Shown in pieces: positions 45,461-57,636 of a stretch of 64,000 bases of DNA (positions are counted from its first letter, which is position 1; each line of letters starts with the position of its first letter). The translations under genes were made by a program, and so were the position numbers. The stretch is from Galeruca laticollis (taxonomy: Eukaryota; Arthropoda; Insecta; Coleoptera; Chrysomelidae): positions 63,069,717 through 63,133,716 of the forward strand of contig OY998185.1 in the NCBI GenBank assembly GCA_963921935.1. Direction: 5' to 3'. The notes beneath the pieces were generated by a model. That model was not told where the DNA came from and made no database searches. It saw nothing but the letters and a program-made list of their open reading frames with translations.

Positions 45461-48242
45461 CAGTGATGGATTTAGGCCTAGGCCCGTGAGACCCGGGCCT
45501 AGGGCGGCAGAATTTGAAGGGCGGCAAAATTTATGAAATGCCAAAATTTTAGAGTCACAAAAAAGTAAAGACAATCAATTATAAAAATTGGTTCAGAATA
45601 GTTTTTATAAAAAATTTTCGATAGAAAATATTACAATCCAATTTAGATCACTACACTAATGGTTATTATTTTTTATTCATCATTATAAGTTATATTAAAA
45701 TCATCGATTTATTCGCTTCATAATGTATACTAGTTACATCTTTCGTCGAGCAGTTTATATTATTTGATGTCGGGCATTGTATCAATTGGATACGCCCCTA
45801 AGCGCGTGGGTTACAATTTCCGGTTGCGCAGTGGAAAATTTGAACCATGAACATCAAAGACGCCGACATCGAGTGAGCCAACTGCTTCTGTTAAGCTTTA
45901 AACTATGGTTCGGGTGAGTGTATTGCTCATGTTGACAGGTACTTACGCGTTTGACTTTGTTTTGTTTAATATATAGAATAAAACATCGCGCTTCGCGCTA
46001 TAGAAAAGTCACAGCAATCATTTTAGTCTTATGAATGCTCTTCATGTGTAAAAGTCTCGAATTATTTTATTCTGTTTCTTCTTAATAAAAAAATAATTGA
46101 TCGATAACTTGAATTTAGGCACTGGTTTTCTTTATAATTTTTGAAGTTTATTTTATTTTTGAATTAAATATGAGTGGTTATCGGAAAAAATTCAGCGGTG
46201 CAGAATATCGTAAAAGAAAAGCAGATGAATCAACGAAAATAGATAATTTATTAAAAAAAATTCCGAAAATATCTAGTTTTTGACAAGCTCAAGTAAGTCT
46301 TCTAATAATGACCATCGGTCGTAAGTATCTTGTTATAATTGCTAATAACTTTTTTTTATATATATAACGTTAATCGGGATAAACATTAAATAAATGCCAA
46401 TTGTTTAAATTGATTTTTTTTTCTAGCCGGAATTAGAAGAGATTTCAGAACAACAAGCTGAAGAAGAAGAAGTACAGCCACATCATACTCTATCACAAGA
46501 TACGAACCAGACACCGTCAAATTTTTCTTCATCACTAGATACTGAAAAAATCCAGTCAGCAACCGATATTTTAAAATTCAATACTGATCCTTTTTTGTGG
46601 AATTTGAATGAAGAAACACGGGATTTTATAACCATATACCACGAAATGATAATACAGACTTTAAAAATTCTAGAAATGTTTATAGTGATAAAACGAGATA
46701 TTGTTCCAAAAGTTTATTTCAACGTACTTTAAAAAACGGAGAGATTCAGTGCCGTGAGCGGTTAATTTATTCAGAAATTAAAGGGTCTGTATTTTGTGTT
46801 CCATGCTTATTATTTAGTAGAAGTGGTGAAATGAATGCTTTTACTGGTGAAGGATTTCGTGACTGGAAAAACTCAAAAGCACGCATCGAAGCTCATGAAA
46901 ATTCTGATTTTCACAAAACTAACGTTAGTCATTTTAAATCTCGAGCAGTAGTTCACGGGTGTGTTGATCAACGTCTCATAAAACAGCTCGATGAGGAAAA
47001 GCGTATTGGAAAAAAATTTTATACCGAGTAATTGCAATTATTAAATCATTAGCAATAAGAGGATTGCCAGTTCGAGGAAACTCTGAACGAATAGGAGATC
47101 CTCATAATGGGATTTTTTTAGGAATAGTAGAGCTTCTCGCTGAATTTGATCCATTTTTATCTGAACATTTGAAATTGTATGCGCATCCTGGTAGTGGAAA
47201 TACGTCGTATTTGTTTAAAACGATCTATGAAGAAATTATAATGTTGATTCAGAATAAAGTACTACAACAAATTTCTAATGAAGTGCAATCTGCTAAGTAT
47301 TTTGGTATAATTGTAGATTCTACGCCTGATATTGCACATGTCGATCAGCTTACTATAATTTATCTGGAGTTCACGATTATTATTGGTATGATACTCGACG
47401 CAAAAAAACCAGAAGAATCCAGCCAGATGAGTCTCGGGTAAATGAAAGAACACCTTCTTCTGGACAAGAAAATTTTCGTACAAATGTGTATTATCATATT
47501 CTAGATACTCTGAGTGTACAATTGGCCAAGCGTAGAAGTGCATATGAAAAATTTTATGAAAATTTCTATTTTTTTGATAATTTATCTAAAATAGACACGA
47601 ATGAATTAAAAAATCTTGCCAATAAACTAATCAGTAAGTATCCTGATGATTTGGAAGAGACGTTAGGCAATGAATGTATTCATTTACATTGTCAACTCAA
47701 AGATTCCTTGACAAATATGGAAGATGTACGCTCTGCACAAAAAATATGCAATGTATTGGATTCACGGAATCTTCGAGATGTTCATCCGAATGTGGACATT
47801 GCTTTCCGTATTTTTTTGAGTATTCCGGCTACAAATTGTTCAGGAGAAAGATCTTTTTCTACTCTTAAAAGGGTAAAAACCTATTTACGCGCAAGCATGG
47901 GCCAAGATAGACTTAATGCACTTGCATTACTGTCTATTGAAGCCCAACTATTCCATGAAATTAATTACGACGACATAATTGACGTTTTTGCACGGACCAA
48001 AGCCAGGAAAAAGAAATTTTCAAATTGATTAATACTAAAAGAAATATGAATTATTTATCTGTCTAAAGTTTATACATATATTTATCTGTCTTGTTTATCA
48101 GTAATATTTAAAAAATTATATTTCAATAAATTAAGTTACTTCAAAATAAAAAACTGGATCAAAATTAATGAAATTCATTCTATCAAAAAAGGCGGCGCAT
48201 CGAACGGGGCCTAGGACGGCAGCAAGCCTAAATCCGTCACTG
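45461..48242 (+). mobile_element. hAT transposon, internally deleted
   Basis: Ends CAGTGATGGATTTAGGC and, as complement on the right, CAGTGACGGATTTAGGC carry the hAT CAGTG start. The exact 8-bp duplication aacataac lies at 45453-45460 and 48243-48250. Near both ends are a ggcctaggcccg/gggcctagg block and a gggcggca/ggcggcgc block. The transposase gene inside has lost its middle. Confidence 0.95.
46170..48028 (+). pseudogene. hAT transposase (DUF4371 / ZMYM-like group), broken
   Basis: It starts MSGYRKKFSGAEYRKRKADE at 46170. An intron at 46321-46426 (gtaagtat...ttttctag) precedes PELEEISEQQAEEEEVQPHH. After a frameshift near 46660 comes the TTF-type zinc finger: SVFCVPCLLFSRSGEMNAFT, then KNSKARIEAHENSDFH. 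The ORF 47064-47441 is the DUF4371-like part, with NGIFLGIVELLAEFDP and FGIIVDSTPDIAHVDQLTII, holding the first catalytic Asp. Near 47390 an in-frame region jumps to the C-terminal side, so the middle of the DDE domain is missing. The ORF 47486-48028 includes the dimerisation block: IPATNCSGERSFSTLKRVKT, ASMGQDRLNALALLSIEAQ. Confidence 0.88.
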
Positions 48243-48250
48243 AACATAAC

Positions 48251-49314
48251 CTCACTTTGTAAATATTACTGTATTAAATAATATAATTGACGTAGATCTC
48301 CCGTACTAATAAACCGTATCAAGTCCAACAGCGCAGCTACCTCAGTTACCAACAATTATTGATGTTTTCTTGATCATATTTTGTACTTCCTTTTCTATAA
48401 TCAATACCTATGGTATATATGCGGAAGACACTGTATTCTTCTTTTTCTTCTTCGCGCTAAATTTATTAACACTTGAGGCTAGGAAATCGAACGCTGATGC
48501 AGGATTCCGGCTACGAAAATTGTTATACATTACCGAATCAAACTGCGAATTGGAGAATATAGAAATTATAATGCAATTATTTATAGTTTGTTTGTGTATT
48601 TGTTATATTTTGTTGATATTCGCGGTGTAAGATTGCGTAAGAAGTTGTTTGGAAAGCAGAAGTGGATATACATGTTTCCTTTTAATTTTTATTTAAGGAA
48701 GTTTTGTGAGGATTGAAATGAAATAATATGAGCACGTGATGATTCTCATGAGGGTTACATGAAGAGTTTTCAACCCAACCAATGAACAACGCATTTTTTC
48801 TTAAAATTTAGCTTTATCCTTGGTCTTAATCTGGAGAATAAGGTACATGTCAAAAAATTCGGGAGTTTTAGCTATGGCGATAGCTGAAGCAAATTTTTCC
48901 TTTCAAAGTCCTTATCAAGTAATAATACGCTATTAATTTACCTTTTTGAAGATAATTCATAAGCAAAATTACTACTACTACTGATGAAGAAATTTCAACT
49001 GTTTAAATATAGATTATGAATTGTTTGAAATTAAGGATCACATTCATTTCTTTCAAACATGACAATTATTGAATAAAAAGAAAATATTTGTTAAAAATAT
49101 ATAAATTTGTTTAAATTAAAATATAAAATTCTTATAGATAATGAATCATTTGTTTGAAAGTATAGATGCCATAATGTTATTCTATATTGTTGCATATAAT
49201 TGGTTCAAAGAATATATATTAAACATTTATAAATTCTTTGTTTTAAAGAAATTAAACACCCAATCACGGCGCTGAGCATTGACACGTGAAAACCTCACCC
49301 CTCTCGTTTCGTCC
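48251..49314. other. No gene seen
   Basis: AT-rich sequence; the ORF at 48370-48630 has no recognisable motif. Confidence 0.4.
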
Positions 49315-51777
49315 TATACTCGATAGTCGAAATTCTGTAAAGTGACTCATCGCTCTTACTGTCCATAAAATCAGTTGCAGAAGCGAACTTCATGAGCGCA
49401 TCATTTTTGAAGGGTTCTTAATAGTCCTAAATAAAAAATAAATAGAAAATGTCCTTGTACGCTCTGGCGTTTAAATTTGAGAGAACAGAAATACGAAATT
49501 ATTATGGTAGGTATCATTATGTATATACAGGGTGTTACCAAGAATAATACACATTTTTAAGGATGAGCTATAATAAGATGTATATAAAAAAGTCGATAGT
49601 CGAAATTGTGTAAAGTGACGTCATCGGTTATCTACCGATTTAAAGTGAACTCCATGAGCGTATCATAGTTTAAGGGTGCGAATACTGAAATATCTGGAAT
49701 TTCAATTTTTAACATTTGAAATAATAACTTATCACAAGTTGTTCATAAGTAAGTTAAAACAAAATAAAAAAATGTTTAAAAGTCAATTCCAACTTACTAC
49801 TACTAAAACTAAAAAAAAGTTGTTTGTCAAGACCAAAATAAATTACCAATAAGTATAGGTATGTTGCGAGGTCACTTGTAAAATGTCTGACTAACTGGAA
49901 GCGGTATCACTCCCTGACGACTCCTCAGAATCATCGCTTTCTCCTCCTATATCGATAATGAGTGGTTCCGTCATTACTTCTACACGTATGTCTAAATCCC
50001 AAAACTTTATTTCTTCTTTTAATATGTGTTGAATACATTTACGCCAACTCTCAGCAGTAACGGTATGCAGCGCCTCGTCAAACAGTTTCTCAACGTCAGC
50101 CATTTTGAATGTACTGTTTTTTCTCGCAACATAATTTTTCACTTGGGCCCAAACCAGCTCGATGGGGTTTAACTCACAGTGGTAGGGAGGAAGTCTAACA
50201 ACTGAGACGTTGAAATCTTTCGCCATTTCATCGACAACGTACTCAATATAACTGCTTTTATGTTTCCGTACGAGAGATAATAATTCAACTTTTAGCATTG
50301 CCTCGTTGTGCGGAATGCTTTTACTCTCTAACCAATCAATTATAACCCTCTTGCGGCTAGCTGAAGTAGGTATTTGCTCCAGTCGACGAGAGTGGTATGA
50401 AGCATTATCCATAACTATCACTGAACCAGGAGTTACCTTTGTTAAAATTGATCTAAACCATGTTTCAAACCGGTTACCATCCATCTCTTCATGGTAATCG
50501 ACAGTTTTTTTGGACTGAAAACTTAGTAATCCACCTTCTACAAATCCTTCCTCGCTGCCAATGTGAGTGATAATCAGTCGACGTCCTTTCCCAGAGGGAG
50601 CTTTTAAACCGGAAGAGAAACCCTCCATAAAGGCTTGTCGATTGCTTCGTATATTCATGTCTTGCCACACTTTTGACACAGTGTGGCCTTCATTTAACCA
50701 TGTTTCGTCAAGATGATATATGTGCCGTCCTTCGTTACGAAACTGTCGTATCTGTTTTAAATAATTTCTCCTCCATTCCACAATGTCATTTCGTTCAATT
50801 AAGGCACTGTTTCTACTTCTTGTTTGGTAACGAAAATTCAATAATTTTAAAGTTCGTCTCAAAACTTTATCACTGATGTTTGGTAAAGTATCATCAGCTT
50901 CTATTACCTTGCTCAATTTAGCTACCGAGGGGATTTCATTCCTAAAATAAAAAGAATGTATTTCCCTACGTATAGCATTCCGTGTTTGGTCGTCCAAAAC
51001 AATTTTCTTTCTTCCCCTACTTTCCGGTTTACAGTTTTCACCTCGTTCTCTTGTCAAAGATCCGTCCCGCGATTTCTTTAGAATATTGTATATAGTACTC
51101 TCAGAAACTTTAGTTAAATAACTGCACTCAATCACAGCGTCACTAACACCCAACTGTTTGTCCATGGCACGCAGTCCTTCGTACACATTTAATATGAGGA
51201 CTTTTTCTTCCCGAATTAAATTGTTACGACGCCGTTTTTTATCGCCAACACCGCTACACTCCGCCATTATTGTCACTAAATATACCGATATAAATATTAC
51301 AATAAATACCAATAATAACCGATTTATCACACAAAACCACAACACAAATACTGATGTTACGCTCATGAAGAGAATAAACACCTCACATAACTGTTTACTA
51401 TCACTGTCTCATTCGCGTAGCTCGATCTATCTATCTCGTTCTCAAAGCCGGAACATTGAAGCGACTCTCCAACATTGTCAAATCGGCGAGTTTTTCACAA
51501 CAAACTTTGCGTTCAAGAAATATACATAAACACTTTATTTCACATTTCAAGTAAACTAATTATTATTAGTCTGCTTGAAATTTGAAATAAATATATTAAA
51601 TTGGTATTGACTTAATTACATTGCATCTTTTGTACCTGAAATATTGACACAATGGATTTGAAGTGTATTTATAAAATACAGCATTTCTCTCTAGAATACA
51701 TATGGCAACTGCGCTTTAACCAAAGTGTTGATTAGATAGCTCTGACTCACTTTACACAATTTCGACTATCGAGTATA
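49315..51777 (-). mobile_element. Tc1-related DNA transposon, apparently complete
   Basis: Left TIR from 49315: tatactcgatagtcgaaatt, then ctgtaaagtga. Right TIR to 51777 (as complement): tatactcgatagtcgaaatt, then gtgtaaagtga. The duplicated TA at each end fits Tc1/mariner-type integration. A second copy of the left terminal motif lies at 49588 (gtcgatagtcgaaattgtgt), with about 100 bp of similar flank (gaactccatgagcgtatcat against gaacttcatgagcgcatcat near 49385). The left end is therefore duplicated in tandem. One uninterrupted transposase ORF is inside. Confidence 0.92.
49891..51267 (-). CDS. Tc1-related transposase with D82E spacing
   Basis: 458 residues if it starts at the ATG giving MAECSGVGDKKRRRNN; the frame is open for 38 more hydrophobic residues, which look like chance translation. 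Residues 15-75 hold a helix-turn-helix (REEKVLILNVYEGL, VSESTIYNILKKS) and a GRKK basic motif. The catalytic blocks are IYHLDETWLNEG, SVIVMDNASYHSRRLEQ and YHCELNPIELVW. Between the second Asp and the Glu are 82 residues, far more than the 34 of Tc1. The C-terminus is a Ser/Asp/Glu tail (GGESDDSEESSGSDTASS). All catalytic residues are present and there is no stop, so it may be functional. I recall a DD82E group called Sailor, but I could not compare sequences. Confidence 0.9.
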   Translation of the reverse strand: MAECSGVGDKKRRRNNLIREEKVLILNVYEGLRAMDKQLGVSDAVIECSYLTKVSESTIYNILKKSRDGSLTRERGENCKPESRGRKKIVLDDQTRNAIRREIHSFYFRNEIPSVAKLSKVIEADDTLPNISDKVLRRTLKLLNFRYQTRSRNSALIERNDIVEWRRNYLKQIRQFRNEGRHIYHLDETWLNEGHTVSKVWQDMNIRSNRQAFMEGFSSGLKAPSGKGRRLIITHIGSEEGFVEGGLLSFQSKKTVDYHEEMDGNRFETWFRSILTKVTPGSVIVMDNASYHSRRLEQIPTSASRKRVIIDWLESKSIPHNEAMLKVELLSLVRKHKSSYIEYVVDEMAKDFNVSVVRLPPYHCELNPIELVWAQVKNYVARKNSTFKMADVEKLFDEALHTVTAESWRKCIQHILKEEIKFWDLDIRVEVMTEPLIIDIGGESDDSEESSGSDTASS

Positions 51778-51820
51778 GTAGATAAGTAAGTAAGTAGGTA
51801 CTTGGTGATGTGTTTATATC

Positions 51821-52040
51821 GTGGACTGTGCATACGATCAGAGACAAAACCCGTTAAAAGTTCAATTTCTTTATATTATGGTGTTTTGTAAGGATTGTTT
51901 ATGCATACAACGGTTATACCTTAAAATTGAACATTTACTGCCAAGTCACAGATTAAAAAAGATCTCATCATTAACCTGTGGCCAAGTTATGGATTTACTG
52001 GATGTGTGGGGATTGTCCCACCTAAGGGAGTGTTTTGCAG
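51821..52040 (+). other. Possible exon, SAM-like segment
   Basis: An open frame ends VMDLLDVWGLSHLRECFAG at a good donor (ttgcag|gtatgt, 52040). Possible downstream exons with acceptor and donor signals lie at 52657-52722 (tttttag|aaaatgg ... attg|gtaagt) and from 52831 (tttcag|attctc). The W-x-L-x2-L-x3-F pattern could be the start of a SAM domain. The next putative exon has an in-frame stop after eight residues, so the gene model is doubtful and may itself be a relic. Confidence 0.25.
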
Positions 52041-52059
52041 GTATGTATTAATATGAATT

Positions 52060-54879
52060 GGCTATGGTGTAATAAGAATGTTATACTTATTTTATTTTAG
52101 TTTAAATTTACTTTAAGTTTATTGTTTGCCCGGTATATTGATGATTTTATATATATGATAAACAGTTTATATTACTAACATGAAAACTTCTCATCTCAGG
52201 GTAGAGTTCAAGTATTTAGGATAAAATGATTTTAGAATTTTATATATATTAGCGCCAAAGTTAATAAATGCTTTATATTTCAAAAATAAATTTGTTAATC
52301 AGAATATGTTACTTGATCAATGATTCCAAACTAAATACGGTCCTGTCCTGCTTAAAACAAATCTGCATAATTCAATAGATGTCATTCAGAGCTTCTGCCT
52401 ATGGTAAGTAGATGGTGCGCAAGTCACCAGATGAAATGAATAACTGAATAACTCAAAAATAGTTTAAAACGTTCTTCAAAGGAAAAACGATATTTAATTT
52501 AATGAAAATAAATACATTACACTTTTGCAAGTGTTCTTGAAGAAATTCAACTATCTAAAAGGATGACTCTTTCATACAACATACACGCACTCTGGTGAGA
52601 TATTATTATAAGAGTGAAATACAATTATACAACTTCATAAACATATGATTTTTAGAAAATGGCGAAATACACTCCTAAAAGCGTCTATGCGTCACAAAAT
52701 TTTAGTTCTTTGCATAAATTGGTAAGTACGCTTGACTTTTTAATATATTAATAAATTAACTTTCACTACCTTATTCACTTCACTGTTTCGTTTGTTCACC
52801 TCAATGATCCGTTTCTTTTATTTGTTTCAGATTCTCCTCCTGGAAAAACTCCATGCTGGCATTCCGTCTCTACCAGAACAGGAATCGATGCTGTATTTCA
52901 TTTAAAGTCCAAGCAGTTTATATAAATTCCATTATTCAGTGTTTTCCAAAAGCTATTGTGGCTATTTTACTTCCACAAGACACCATATTATGAAATAAAA
53001 ATCATGGTTAGTACTGTACAACATTCGACAATTCCTTTTTTAATTATTAATATAAACTTAACTACTTACACTGATGTATATCTTGTAAGTATAATGTATT
53101 TGTTCTTGAATTCTATAGTCAAATTTTTATCTTCCAAATAATTTCAAAATGATTTTCTTTACCAAAGAGTTTTTCTGCTTACAAATTTTTCTTCCCAAAA
53201 AAAAAAACTTCTAGTCAATAGACCCCATAATCAACAACCTTTTTACATTCCGATTTTTTTTTCGTTAGCAACATAATTGTCGCCGATATGATCCTTTTTA
53301 AATGTTTATTTACCAATCAAATTTGACTATTTATTTTATCACTCAAATTCTTCATTTCAACCAGTGAAATGTTCATCCATTATATCAGGATATTGTATTC
53401 TAAGGTTTTTAATTGCTTAGACTTCCTATATTATTTTCATTCAATAATATTTCCTAGTATTATTAAAATGACATTTCCTAACCTCTAAGTATGTATGTCA
53501 AATGAATATTCTTAATGTTTTAATAGATGACAGCTGTTACCTTTAAATATATATGCAAAATGAAAATTCGTTTTTTTTTATGAGTCACATTCTCTAAAAT
53601 TCACATTATTATATACTTTTCTGCTCTGTTATATCTAAACAGCTACACTAACTTACTTTACTGTTTTAATCAACAAATATTATGAGATTAGCTTGACTTT
53701 ACAGAATAAAATATTATTAGTTTCTTATCATGAACAAATTCTGATACTTGATCTTTTTAATAAAAGTTTGGTTAATTTATTTCACATAAATTGTTTATCA
53801 CACCTATTCGCAATTATCCCTACATTATACAGTCTGTCCCTTCTGGATGCCTTCTCTATCGAATAGTGGATCGTACAGATTGTCTCCATTCAAATGTTTA
53901 AAAAAAATTTTTGACTTAAAAAAAAATTCTTCTAGATTACAATGCACAATCTTAATTCTTTATTGTTTGATATACAGGGTGTTTCACTCTATAATAGTAT
54001 ATATTTGTATTTTGAGAGGCAATCATAGTATTCCAGTACAAAACCAACTGGGTTAGTTGTCTACATAGATAAATCCTTGAATTCATCTCTGTATGTAGGT
54101 ACTTTTTAAGTTTTGTGTATTTCGACACGTGTTTATAAGTAGGTACATAAAGAGGTATATATAAATTTGTATTATTGCAGTGCAGGTCATTAATTAAGAA
54201 TCAATGATTAAATTTTATTTACAAAATTTGAATTATTTGCAGGCAGATAAATAGTTTTAAAAGGCACAGTTTCTGATCATTATTCCCATTACCGCCAAAA
54301 GGGTAAAAGAAATGTCTTGTCAAAAACATAGTTATCACCTAATGCCGTACCATTTTCTTAGTTGATTAATAGTAACTAAACATTTGGAGGGAAACACACA
54401 AATGACGCCAAACGAGCAAATAAATGTTTTTTTTTTAAATGAAACCACAACAGTTTTACTTTGAACAAATAAACTTTCTCTCAAATCATTGAAGTTTTGA
54501 TACAAACAATGATTTCTTTGAATAAAAAATGTTAACTTTGGATGAAACAAAGTAAATTTCCTTTTAAACAACCTATTAGTTTGAAGTGAGTAGATCTATA
54601 TAGGTACCTACTTGTAACTACAGCCCCATAATATTTGTTCCCACAAATTTTAAAATTAATGATTGAATATTATTTATTTATTACTTAGGTACTTAAATAT
54701 TTTTATAATAAGCTCTTGGATAATTAAAAAAACGTATACCTAATACCTATATCCGCCCCAAAATATCTTTTCAAACGTTCATTCGAATGCAACCTTGATA
54801 CTAGGTGAGCAAATGTTGTACCCAATGTGTGGGTGGGTAGCTTACGCATGCCCAATTTTTTAATTAAAATATGTCAAAC
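52060..54879. other. No gene seen (other than the possible exons near 52.7-52.9 kb)
   Basis: AT-rich with T runs. A tatacagggtgtttcactct motif lies at 53973. ORFs at 53847-54056 and 54335-54571 have no motif. Confidence 0.4.
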
Positions 54880-54892
54880 ACCTTCTTTAAAT

Positions 54893-55078
54893 GAAATTGA
54901 CTGTCTCGACCCTTACTTCGTGGAATATGCTCATATTAGTGTTTTTAAATGAAACTCAAGGTCTCTAGTTAATTCCACAATATAATACAACTTATTGAAA
55001 ATTCTAAAAAATTGACACTTGTTTCGATAAATCAATATCATCGTCAGAATGACAGAAGTTACATTTCATTTTATGCCT
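54893..55078 (-). mobile_element. 186-bp Penelope terminal fragment
   Basis: It matches the 3' tail of the 20.9-25.9 kb family (gaaactcaaggtctctagtt, aattccacaatataat). It is flanked by a 13-bp duplication, accttctttaaat, at 54880-54892 and 55079-55091. It has no coding sequence, so it was mobilised by proteins encoded elsewhere or is a severely 5'-truncated copy. Confidence 0.88.
55008..55052 (-). ncRNA. Candidate hammerhead ribozyme, second copy
   Basis: On the minus strand: CTGACGA (55041-55047), GATA/TATC stem, GAAAC (55021-55025), loop AAGT, GTC (55014-55016). The core is the same as that at 25785-25830 but with a different stem III loop, so every conserved core base is preserved between the two copies. 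Confidence 0.5.
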
Positions 55079-55091
55079 ACCTTCTTTAAAT

Positions 55092-56005
55092 ATGCCCATA
55101 GCCTCTAACCTTAATTCAACGGTCATACAGTACCTTTTGTTGAACTTTTTTGGCGTTATTGCTGGTTGTCATAGTTTTCTGCCTTCTTGAACTCTCATCA
55201 TCAATCAAAAAATTAATTATTCTTCTACATGAATTGCAAGATTCTGGGTAAAGTCTTCAAAAAGCCAGTAAACAAATCGAATAATAAAATTTATTAATAG
55301 TTCCTACAAAACTTATTACTTGGAAAAGGTTAATATCGCTAACAAAATATGTGTTTATTACAATAATATCTTCTCGAGTAGTAGGAATTCTGGATCTGAG
55401 GTTCAGATTTTTATCCTGTTGACTTTTCTATTACTACTGTTTTTTTTTCGTAATATCGGAATTATGGACGAATAACAATCTAGTGTTCATGATAATTTAT
55501 AAGATCTTGGTCAATTCAATATTTGGAATGTTTATTTTTCACAATTCTTATCGGTTACTAGTTGCAAACTGGATTTTTTATCTTTTATTCACTCTTATTT
55601 AACACTATTAGCCGAAACCAGTTATGTAAGAGATATTCGTTTATTTACCATTAGGAATATTTTTCTAACAGAAAGACTCGAGTTTTTTTCTGCGGATATG
55701 CATAATTTTCATTTTTCCGACTTTAGAATAGCTGAAACCAGTTACAAGAAAATACGTTTCTGTTTTACATTCTAGACAATTTTCTAAACATAACCACGCA
55801 AAAAACTTTCTTGCGGAAATATACCATTTTCAATTATTGATAAAATATTGTAGATTTAGATTGATTCGAACTTTAATCGGCGACTCTGTAAAAAGGCATG
55901 TACAAAAACGTTCAATAGGTTTTTAAATGTCGTTAAGATATGAGCTTTATTATTATTAGTATAATCTGTGGTATAGGAGTAGAAATACGGATACCTAGTG
56001 GTTAA
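55092..56005. other. No gene seen; short imperfect repeats
   Basis: A loose repeat, agccgaaaccagttatg / agctgaaaccagttacaag, occurs near 55611 and 55731 with similar flanks, about 120 bp apart. Its complement recurs near 59125 and 59236. No coding motif. Confidence 0.4.
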
Positions 56006-56256
56006 ATGATGCCTTATTTTGTTATAACTGAACAAAGTCTACCTAAAATTAGACAGGAAGCTTATGAATTGGCGAAAAATGAAAGCTTAGTACCACGACC
56101 ACTTTACTGTAGGACAAAATGTAAAGGACATACGAGTAATATGGGTATATTTTCGCATTATTATTTTTCAGAAACAGTTTTGGGAATATATAGGTGTTCT
56201 AGACGACAACAATGCAAACCTTCGTTTTCTGTTGCAAAGGAAACCTAGTTTGAAGA

Positions 56257-57213
56257 AAATAAAAGGTTTTAAATATTAAAACTAACTTTACCGCATCTGT
56301 GGCCCTGAACAATATTCTATCATAAAATTGTTGGGGATTTTTTCGTGCAAACAAACCGAAATTTCTCCAAAAATAATCAAAAATTTAGTATATTTGAATT
56401 TATAGGACCCACTGTACTCGATCTAGTCAACTGAAAATCGATATGGTACATCTGTGAGAAACCTTGAACAATACCCAATCATAAAATTTATCAATCGTAT
56501 ACTCTCTGGAGGCTGTATCGTGCTAACAAACTGAAAATTCTCCAAAAATGACAAAAATTTGGTACTTCTAGTACCATAGCACCCGTAGTACTGGCTTTAT
56601 TGAGCTGAATATCAATAGGGTTCATCTTTGAGACGCTCTGAATAATATCCAATCATAAAATTGGTCACTTGTATATATATATATATATATCTTGTATATA
56701 TAAATATCGTACTTAAAGTACTGTAGCGCCTGTTCTATTAGCTCTGGTGAGCTAAACATCAATAGGGTTCATCAGTGAGATGTCCTGAATAATATTCAAT
56801 CATAAAATTGGTGACTTGTTGAACTCCGGAAGCTGTATCGTGCTAACAGACTGAAATTTCTCAAAAAATGACAAAATGTCGTACTTCAAATACCATAGCA
56901 CTCGTTGTACTGGCTCTGGTGAGCTGAAAATCAATAGGGTTCATCTGTGATATGTCCTTAACAATATTCAATCATAAAATTGGTGACTTATTGCACTTCT
57001 GAGGCTGTATCGTGCTAACAAGACATGTAAGGAAAAGTGGCCGACGACAACGACGACACAAACACAGGATTTTTTTTCTAAAACCCATTTTTTCGTGTTG
57101 TAGTTGATGGAAAACGTGAAAATAACTAAAAAAAAATTTTCAAAATTCCAACTTTTTTTGGGGTAAACCAATACTTTTCTCACATATAGATAGGTTGGGC
57201 GGAAAAGTAATAG
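56257..57213. mobile_element. Foldback-like element, one arm only
   Basis: It matches the left arm of the 16.3-18.4 kb element from the outer end (ataaaaggttttaaatatt, ttaccgcatctgtggccc) through five ~173-bp units, including the (CGA)n-like tract and the tttttttggggtaaacc block, stopping in ggttgggcggaaaagtaa. A (TA)n tract at 56676-56690 replaces part of one unit. The opposite arm is missing. It lies inside Merlin coding sequence, so it post-dates that element. Confidence 0.85.
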
Positions 57214-57480
57214 TCATCTTTCACCAGAAAAAGGGTTTAGGTAGGTAAGACTTTTTAAACTTCGTTTTTCTTAAATATTTATATGCAGGATTCTTTTTGG
57301 ATTCGCTCACGGAGAATCATATGAACGGATATGTGTTGGTGTGTAAGTGGTTCAGAAGGGAATTTATCAATGGCAACAATAGCTGCTCGGATGAAGTATT
57401 GTCGGGAGATAGTTACCAGTGCTTTTACTTCAATGCAGGCATCTCTGCCGAAAATTGGAGGGCCAGGAATCATAGTGCAG

Positions 57481-57636
57481 GTTTGTGTCTTGGGATTTTA
57501 AGCGATATTAAGCTGATAGGTATAGATATTATTCATTGATCTGTGTTAAAGGTCGGGAAGAGGATTAAACTCAACTTTAAGGTTTATATTTTAATAACAC
57601 AACAACAAATTGAATAAAAGAAATTTTGATTTTTAG
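57481..57636 (+). other. Intron in the Merlin transposase relic
   Basis: The 156-bp sequence starts gtttgtgtc after GGPGIIVQ and ends gattttttag before IESKFGK. Splicing restores the conserved order of the two motifs. The missing Asp codon falls next to this junction, so a shifted splice site is an alternative to a codon deletion. Confidence 0.65.

Noticed and set aside
48370..48630. Secreted or membrane protein gene
   Set aside because: Hydrophobic translation of AT-rich DNA, no homologous motif, no splice or promoter context.
49891..51381. Membrane-anchored N-terminus of the Tc1-related transposase
   Set aside because: The 38 hydrophobic residues before MAECSGVG come from AT-rich untranslated sequence; the family starts near the helix-turn-helix.
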